Assembly: GCA_045614925.1 (NCBI GenBank)
Contig: JAZLDV010000127.1
Coordinates: 1 to 17,424 of the forward strand
Length of the DNA: 17,424 nucleotides
Direction: 5' to 3'
DNA from: JAZLDV01 sp045614925
Lineage (GTDB): Bacteria > Bacillota_I > Bacilli_A > Erysipelotrichales > Coprobacillaceae
Part shown: piece after piece, positions 13,992 to 17,424 of the stretch
Numbering within the stretch: the first letter of the stretch is position 1
Layout: the number at the start of each line of letters is the position of its first letter
Made by a program: the position numbers and the translations under genes
Notes under the pieces: generated by a model
What the model saw: only the letters and a program-made list of their open reading frames with translations
Database searches by the model: none
What the model was told of the DNA's origin: nothing

Positions 13992-14063
13992 GGGGGTATG
14001 GTGTAATTGGTAGCATAACGCTCTCCAAAAGCGTTGATTTGGGTTCGAGTCCTAATGCCCCCG
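13992..14063 (+). tRNA. tRNA-Trp (anticodon CCA)
   Basis: 72 nt. Acceptor GGGGGTA pairs with TGCCCCC (14056-14062), discriminator G as usual for tryptophan. T8-G9, a D-arm with AATTGGTA in the loop, and an anticodon stem ACGCT/AGCGT with loop CTCCAAA and anticodon CCA. The T-arm is TTGGG-TTCGAGT-CCTAA. CCA end not encoded. It reads UGG; nothing suggests UGA recoding. Confidence 0.95.
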
Positions 14064-14064
14064 T

Positions 14065-14092
14065 TCTACTGTTAAAACGTTAATACAGTAGA
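14065..14092 (+). other. Perfect 8-bp hairpin after tRNA-Trp
   Basis: TCTACTGT (14065-14072), 12-nt loop, ACAGTAGA (14085-14092), beginning 2 nt after the tRNA. No U-run follows, so it is not a standard terminator; a 3' processing signal is possible. The loop contains ACGTTAAT, also found at 14287-14294. Confidence 0.5.
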
Positions 14093-14190
14093 CAATATTC
14101 AAATGGTAGTATTAAGGGAACGATTAATAATCGTGTGAGGGTGGGAACGTAAGCGCAACGTTATAACAGATATAAGAGTATGAATATTGT
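14092..14190 (+). ncRNA. Candidate 99-nt RNA closed by a perfect 10-bp helix
   Basis: ACAATATTCA (14092-14101) pairs perfectly with TGAATATTGT (14181-14190). Inside are a CGATT/AATCG hairpin (near 14121-14133) and an AACGT/ACGTT hairpin with 7-nt loop (near 14146-14162), plus purine-rich single strands. No coding frame. The layout, a 10-bp closing helix around small hairpins, is like that of the RNA at 12736-12876, and both contain AGTATTAA soon after the closing strand. It ends 5 nt before the next tRNA-like gene. Function unknown. Confidence 0.5.
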
Positions 14191-14195
14191 TAATT

Positions 14196-14272
14196 TTGAT
14201 ATGGTGTAAGTGGATAGCATATCGGGGTAAAATTGCACCCGAAGATTCAAGGTTCAAGTCCTTGGTATCAAG
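14196..14272 (+). tRNA. tRNA-like gene with enlarged anticodon loop, identity undetermined
   Basis: 77 nt. Acceptor TTGATAT pairs with GTATCAA (14265-14271), with one U-G. The D-arm (GTGT/GCAT, GG in the loop) and T-arm (CAAGG-TTCAAGT-CCTTG) are canonical. The anticodon stem TCGGG/CCCGA encloses 11 nt (GTAAAATTGCA) instead of 7, so no standard anticodon can be read. If the 5' part is taken as 32-38 the triplet would be AAA. The linker between acceptor and D-stem is one base short unless the acceptor is shifted by one (14195-14273). It may be degenerate, a frameshift-type tRNA, or a decoy. Confidence 0.65.
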
Positions 14273-14309
14273 TATCCCATTATATCACGTTAATTCGATA
14301 AATCTACTA

Positions 14310-14338
14310 TTAACAAATACAATAATATGTGATATAAT
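14310..14338 (+). promoter_or_regulatory. Promoter P8 within the tRNA array
   Basis: TTAACA 14310-14315 (one change from consensus), 17-bp spacer ending TATGTGA, TATAAT 14333-14338. It would drive the distal tRNA-like genes and possibly the coiled-coil gene at 14880. Predicted start near 14345. Confidence 0.78.
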
Positions 14339-14365
14339 ATAAATATAATATAAATATAATATAAA
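14333..14365 (+). repeat. 11-bp tandem repeat, three copies, each with a -10 hexamer
   Basis: TATAATATAAA is repeated exactly three times at 14333, 14344 and 14355, followed by a partial copy (TATAG). Only the first TATAAT has a -35 at 17 bp. Confidence 0.85.
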
Positions 14366-14437
14366 TATAGTCATATTATTTATGAAACACTCTCTTTTCA
14401 AAAATATTAACCCTTTTATCGTATCAAAGACTATATT
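14364..14437 (+). other. Inverted repeat in the AT-rich leader of promoter P8
   Basis: AATATAGTC (14364-14372) pairs perfectly with GACTATATT (14429-14437). The 56-nt loop has no gene. It would close a large hairpin 27 nt before the next tRNA-like element. Confidence 0.5.
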
Positions 14438-14464
14438 ATTATTATATTTGAAAAAGATTAACAT

Positions 14465-14609
14465 ATTGTGGTGGCGGAATAGGTAGACGCTGATGATGAT
14501 AGTAAGATACACGCTTTCTTGTGGACACAAACATTGGCTTAACGTATATAAGCGATGAAAATCGGTGTTGAAAGTGTATTATGTAAGGTGCAAATCCTTA
14601 CCCACAATA
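14465..14609 (+). tRNA. tRNA-Leu-like RNA with about 60-nt structured insert replacing the anticodon region
   Basis: The 5' part (acceptor ATTGTGG, TG, GCGG-AATAGGTAGA-CGC D-arm) is clearly leucine-tRNA-like. The 3' part gives a T-arm TAAGG-TGCAAAT-CCTTA and CCACAAT (14602-14608), fully complementary to the acceptor. Between D-arm and T-arm lie 92-93 nt instead of roughly 35. The extra sequence folds on itself: GATACAC/GTGTATT (14506-14512 with 14574-14580), TTTC/GAAA, TTGT/ACAA, GCTTA/TAAGC with a 7-nt loop (14537-14553) and a GAAA-tetraloop hairpin CGAT/ATCG (14553-14564). No normal 5-7-5 anticodon arm is seen. It is too short for a group I intron. Confidence 0.6.
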
Positions 14610-14752
14610 GTTGTTAGGTCGCTCCTAACTGATGTGTGAGAGAGCAGGACACCACACAAAGAATGACAATGCCGTGAAAAGTTGCTTACTTAACCACAGT
14701 AAGAACGTAATGAGGTAGGTATTTAATAACCTTCTTTATCGGAACTGCACAA
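14610..14752 (+). other. Structured spacer between the last two tRNA-like genes
   Basis: No open frame. Consecutive hairpins: GTTAGG/CCTAAC with loop TCGCT (14613-14629), TGTGTG/CACACA (14633-14638 with 14653-14658) and CTTACT/AGTAAG with a 7-nt loop (14685-14690 with 14698-14703). The first starts 4 nt after the tRNA-like element. No family recognised. Confidence 0.45.
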
Positions 14753-14848
14753 GGGGAAAATGGGTAAGGAAAATAAATAAAAACAAATCCTTTCCGTGAA
14801 CTCAAAACAAATATCCTTACACAGTAGGTTCGATTCCTACATTCCCCA
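14753..14848 (+). tRNA. D-armless tRNA/tmRNA-like element
   Basis: The 3' end is a perfect T-arm (GTAGG-TTCGATT-CCTAC, 14824-14840) followed by ATTCCCC and discriminator A (14848). GGGGAAA (14753-14759) pairs with it except for one A-A. After the acceptor there is no D-stem. Instead GTAAGGA (14764-14770) pairs with TCCTTAC (14814-14820) around a 43-nt A-rich loop, taking the place of the anticodon arm. Acceptor plus T-arm plus a long helix in place of the anticodon stem is the plan of the tmRNA tRNA-like domain. No tag-coding frame or G3-U70 pair is seen, so it is not a normal tmRNA. It may also be a decayed tRNA. Confidence 0.55.
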
Positions 14849-14879
14849 TTTGAACATTTACAGAAAGGAGTGTAAAGAT

Positions 14880-15128
14880 ATGTTCAAGAAAGATGAATTG
14901 CTTAAAATCGAAGAACAGATAAAGGAACTTGAAAGTAAGCGTAAGGCTATCCTTGATGATGCTAAGAAAGCCGAAGAAGAAAAGAAAAAGGCTGAGTTGG
15001 CTCAGAAAAAAGAACGTGAAAAGGAAGTACAGGACGCTTATGAAGCGTTTTTAAAGAAACTTGAAGCGTTTGAAAAGGACTATGGGGTTGTAGCCGTTAA
15101 GTTTACAGGTAGTTTTGGTTCATTCTAA
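14880..15128 (+). CDS. Charged coiled-coil phage protein, 82 aa
   Basis: 82 residues. About residues 5-65 form a continuous Lys/Glu-rich heptad-like helix (LKIEEQIKELESKRKAILDD, then AEEEKKKAELAQKKE), predicted to be a coiled coil. The end (DYGVVAVKFTGSFGSF) is strand-like with two SF repeats. The frame is open upstream to ATG 14796, but that lies inside the tRNA-like element. ATG 14880 has AAAGGAG 9 nt before it and is the true start. Composition resembles small scaffold or DNA-associated phage proteins; function not known. It precedes the Sak4-like gene by 76 nt. Confidence 0.8.
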   Translation: MFKKDELLKIEEQIKELESKRKAILDDAKKAEEEKKKAELAQKKEREKEVQDAYEAFLKKLEAFEKDYGVVAVKFTGSFGSF

Positions 15129-15179
15129 GATTTTAAAAAGTAAAGATTTAAGAACAAAGATTTAGAAAAGTAAAGATTT
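15127..15179 (+). repeat. Four imperfect A-rich direct repeats
   Basis: Cores AAGATTTT (15127) and AAAGATTT (15142, 15156, 15172) recur every 14-16 bp, three of them embedded in a longer AAAAGTAAAGATTT-like unit. They fill the gap between the coiled-coil and Sak4-like genes. Possible protein-binding iterons or a leader feature; no role can be shown. Confidence 0.6.
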
Positions 15180-15204
15180 TAAGAAAAGTATTGGAGAAAA
15201 AATT

Positions 15205-16161
15205 ATGGGATTCAGTTTTAGTAAAGCAAAAAGAGAAAAGTCTAAACCAAGAATTTGTTTGACAGGTGCTAGTGGTGGCGGTAAAACGCTTTCTGCTCTC
15301 TACCTTGCGTTTGGTATGACAGGTGATTGGAATAAAATTGCCGTAATTGATTCAGAGCGTGGTCGTGCGCTTATGTATGCTAATAGGTCAGACCTTGGCA
15401 CAGGTGAATTTTTACATTGTGACCTTGAACCTCCTTACACAGTTGACCGCTATGTTGAGGCTATGCGTGAAGCCGAAAAGATTGTTGGTGAAGATGGTAT
15501 AGTTATTATTGATAGTGGTTCACATTGTTGGAAGGGTGAAGGTGGTGTCCTTGATTATAAGGAACAGGTATCAAGTCAGCGTGGAAAGACAGATTTTTCA
15601 GCGTGGAATGATGCAGGTAAGGTACAGAACAGATTTATCGACACAATTATGGATTTGAATTGTGGTGTTATCGTAACACTTAGGTCTAAATCTGAATATG
15701 TACAGGAAAAAGACCCCGAAACAGGAAAGAGTACAGTTAGAAAACTTGGTCTTGCACCTGTTCAGCGTGATGACTTTGAATATGAGTTTATGCTTGTTAT
15801 GGATTGCGATAAGGACACACATAACGCAACCATTATTAAGGATAACACATTCCTTGATTCACAGGGTTGGTTTGGTAGAATTACACCCGAACTTGGTAAG
15901 ACACTTAGAGAATGGATGAATGAGGGCATTGAGCCTACTATCTACACTTGTGAATGTTGTGGTAAGAAAATTAAGTCTTACACATTTGAAGATGGAACTA
16001 CAATGTCACCCGAAGAGATTGTAGCAAAGTCTAAGGAAACATATGGCAAGGCTATGTGTATGGATTGTGTTTTTGAACTTGCAGAAGCACAGGAAGAAAC
16101 TGCCGAAGAAGAAACAGTAGAAGAAACCGAAAATAATCCATTTGAAGAAACAGAAGAATAA
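15205..16161 (+). CDS. Sak4-like RecA-fold ATPase (single-strand annealing/recombination)
   Basis: 318 residues. Walker A is GASGGGKT (21-28); IAVIDSERGRA follows the second strand; Walker B is VIIDS (D103, S104). A Q-R-rich segment (APVQRDDFEYEFMLVMD) resembles the end of the core in phage Sak4-type ATPases, which promote single-strand annealing together with an SSB. The C-terminus adds a zinc site (CECC at 249-252, CMDC at 285-288) and a very acidic tail with NNPFEETEE, reminiscent of an SSB-like interaction tip. GGAG at 15193-15196 is 8 nt before the ATG. The SSB-like gene follows 15 nt later, supporting a joint recombination role. GC and codon use are higher and more even here than in the 4-6 kb genes. 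Confidence 0.8.
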   Translation: MGFSFSKAKREKSKPRICLTGASGGGKTLSALYLAFGMTGDWNKIAVIDSERGRALMYANRSDLGTGEFLHCDLEPPYTVDRYVEAMREAEKIVGEDGIVIIDSGSHCWKGEGGVLDYKEQVSSQRGKTDFSAWNDAGKVQNRFIDTIMDLNCGVIVTLRSKSEYVQEKDPETGKSTVRKLGLAPVQRDDFEYEFMLVMDCDKDTHNATIIKDNTFLDSQGWFGRITPELGKTLREWMNEGIEPTIYTCECCGKKIKSYTFEDGTTMSPEEIVAKSKETYGKAMCMDCVFELAEAQEETAEEETVEETENNPFEETEE

Positions 16162-16176
16162 TAAGGAGATAAGATT

Positions 16177-17355
16177 ATGACAATTAATGATGTTGAAGTT
16201 AGACAGGCAGAGAATAATGAAGTTACAGTTGGTGTAGTATCTGAGTACGATATTAGAGTAGCAGAATGTACAAGAGAGTGTGAGATTGACGGAGAAACAA
16301 AGCGTATTAACTCTGCTTGGATTGGCGGTTCAATTATTGTAGAGGTTAATGGTAATGCCGTTAGACACTCATTCAGATACCTTGACACTATTCGTCATAA
16401 GAAGAATGGTGACGAGAACAAGATTTTTAAGGGTCTTATGACCGCACTTGGTTATGACGTTACATATAATGAGCAGACCAAGAAACTTGAATATAATAAG
16501 GTTGGGGAAGGTCTTGTTCCCAAGGTTGAAGGTAAGATTACGTTTGTAGATGTTAATAAGCAGGTTACCGCTACAGATGAGTTTAAGAGAACAGGTGAAC
16601 CTACAAGAGTTAAGGTAAGTTCTAAACTTGGTCTTAACGAGGCTCTTAACAAAGACCAAAGTGACCTTGTGTTCTATAATGAACTCCCTATTTCATATAT
16701 TTCTACAACCAATGTATCTGATACTGATAGTGCTATCTTTACAGTAGAAGGTGTTATTAAGGATATTGTAGATGAATATGATAACAATGGCGGTACAACA
16801 GGTAGATACCTTATTGACCTTGTAGTTCCTAACTATTTCGGAGTAGATGTATTCAATTTCGTAATGCTCGATAAGTGGACTAATGCCATTGATGGTGAAG
16901 AAGTAGAGTTTACCAAGGAAATGTTCTACAATGCTACAGACGAGGCTAATTCGTTCTGTAAGGCAGGTGATACTGTTAAACTTAGCGGAGATATTGAAGG
17001 ACACTCATTTGGGTCAGTTGCTACAGTATCAGACGCTAAAAAGACATTCGGTGGTGGTGCGAAGTCTGTTAAGTCGGGATTCACACGCATTGAGTGGACA
17101 GTTAAGAGTGGTGATTTTGTAGAAGATTCAGAACAGTACGATACTGCTATTATTGCCAAGGCACTTGAAGAGCGTGAGATTACTCTTGATAATCATTATA
17201 AGCAGAGGCTTGAAGATTATAAGAATATGAATACAGGTAAGGCTGAATCTAAGCCTAGTGTAAAGGGTTCTGCTAATGGCGGTACAAGTCCGTTTGGTGG
17301 TTCTGCACCTAAGTCAAGTCCTTTTGGAAATGCTAAGAAGTCACCTTTTGGTTGA
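16177..17355 (+). CDS. Probable phage single-stranded DNA-binding protein
   Basis: 392 residues. The body is rich in beta strands (VTVGVVSEYDIRVAE, SIIVEVNGNAVRHSFRYL, FTVEGVIKDIVDEYDNNGGTTGRYLIDLVV, GDTVKLSGDIEGHSFGSVATV), consistent with OB-like domains. The last 40 or so residues are low-complexity Gly/Ser/Lys with three SPFG units (TSPFGGS, SSPFGN, KSPFG at the end), similar in style to SSB tails though without the acidic tip. Placement directly after a Sak4-like ATPase fits known phage pairs of annealase and SSB. AAGGAG lies 8 nt before the ATG. No sequence signature proves ssDNA binding, so the call rests on composition, tail and neighbour. The C-terminal ends of both proteins carry a Pro-Phe pair. 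Confidence 0.62.
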   Translation: MTINDVEVRQAENNEVTVGVVSEYDIRVAECTRECEIDGETKRINSAWIGGSIIVEVNGNAVRHSFRYLDTIRHKKNGDENKIFKGLMTALGYDVTYNEQTKKLEYNKVGEGLVPKVEGKITFVDVNKQVTATDEFKRTGEPTRVKVSSKLGLNEALNKDQSDLVFYNELPISYISTTNVSDTDSAIFTVEGVIKDIVDEYDNNGGTTGRYLIDLVVPNYFGVDVFNFVMLDKWTNAIDGEEVEFTKEMFYNATDEANSFCKAGDTVKLSGDIEGHSFGSVATVSDAKKTFGGGAKSVKSGFTRIEWTVKSGDFVEDSEQYDTAIIAKALEEREITLDNHYKQRLEDYKNMNTGKAESKPSVKGSANGGTSPFGGSAPKSSPFGNAKKSPFG

Positions 17356-17381
17356 TAAGTAAAATTAAATTATAAAATATT

Positions 17382-17411
17382 AAAAGAGTGGGTTGACATT
17401 CCCACTCTTTT
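17382..17411 (+). terminator. Terminator-like hairpin with promoter -35 in its loop
   Basis: AAAAGAGTGGG (17382-17392) pairs perfectly with CCCACTCTTTT (17401-17411). The 8-nt loop is TTGACATT, which contains the whole -35 box. It lies 27 nt after the stop of the SSB-like gene. Confidence 0.8.
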
Positions 17412-17421
17412 ATGTTATAAT
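17393..17421 (+). promoter_or_regulatory. Consensus promoter P9 at window edge
   Basis: TTGACA 17393-17398, 17-bp spacer ending TATGT, TATAAT 17416-17421. The gene it drives is beyond the window. Confidence 0.9.
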
Positions 17422-17424
17422 ATA

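Noticed and set aside
14285..14530. Minus-strand open frame of 81 codons across the tRNA array.
   Set aside because: It overlaps tRNA-like genes and promoter P8, has no ribosome binding site, and the protein is a low-complexity Ile/Tyr-rich shadow. All other minus-strand frames also mirror + strand genes.
14796..14879. Open frame extending the coiled-coil gene upstream to 14796.
   Set aside because: It runs through the tRNA-like element; ATG 14880 has its own AAAGGAG.

Overview
The window is a contiguous piece of a tailed-bacteriophage genome. All 26 genes I could support lie on the + strand. They are tightly packed, mostly with 1-20 nt overlaps or AAGGAG-type ribosome binding sites 5-9 nt before the start. 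The low GC, Gram-positive-style extended -10 promoters, strong Shine-Dalgarno sites and several small phage protein types (for example the MRLIDADAL...PTVD type) point to a host in the low-GC Firmicutes, most likely a gut clostridium such as Lachnospiraceae. The host call is inference. No structural, packaging or lysis genes are present: this is the nucleotide, DNA-replication and RNA-gene section of the phage.

Layout. (1) 1-1290: a strong promoter, a guanylate-kinase-like enzyme and a HAD 5'-nucleotidase-like enzyme. (2) 1298-2020: a 59-aa basic/acidic protein and a small membrane protein. (3) 2004-5609: a DnaG-like primase predicted to be translated from a leaderless mRNA, a DNA methyltransferase-like protein, a GNAT acetyltransferase and a QueC-like PP-loop ATPase; the last two are visibly more AT-rich. 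(4) 5599-9899: small zinc-binding-type proteins, a gene split by a candidate -1 frameshift at A_AAA_AAA, a DnaB-like helicase, an Rnl2-type RNA ligase and a small helical phage protein. (5) 9908-12711: a fused terminator-promoter, a Cys-rich peptide, a RecJ/DHH nuclease and two phage hypotheticals. (6) 12701-13541: a promoter whose predicted transcript begins exactly on the closing helix of a 141-nt structured RNA, then three small genes. (7) 13538-14879: about 1.3 kb without protein genes. It holds tRNA-Leu(UAA), tRNA-Trp(CCA), three tRNA-like elements with abnormal anticodon regions, and spacers full of perfect inverted repeats. (8) 14880-17424: a coiled-coil protein, a Sak4-like RecA-fold ATPase, an SSB-like protein with a C-terminal SPFG-repeat tail, and a second fused terminator-promoter at the window edge.

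How it works together. Primase, DnaB-like helicase, RecJ-like nuclease, Sak4-like annealing ATPase and SSB-like protein make a phage replication/recombination set. The kinase and nucleotidase would adjust nucleotide pools. The methyltransferase, GNAT and QueC-like genes may modify nucleic acid. The RNA ligase and the tRNA array fit resistance to host tRNA-cleaving defences. Transcription appears to start from nine short units with almost identical promoters: TTGACA (once TTAACA), a 17-bp spacer ending in TGn, and TATAAT.

The least explained parts are the RNA genes: the 141-nt RNA at 12736-12876, the 99-nt closed-stem RNA at 14092-14190, the pseudoknot-capable spacer at 13883-13947, and the tRNA/tmRNA-like hybrids at 14465-14609 and 14753-14848. 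All function calls come from reading motifs by eye; no database or folding program was run.
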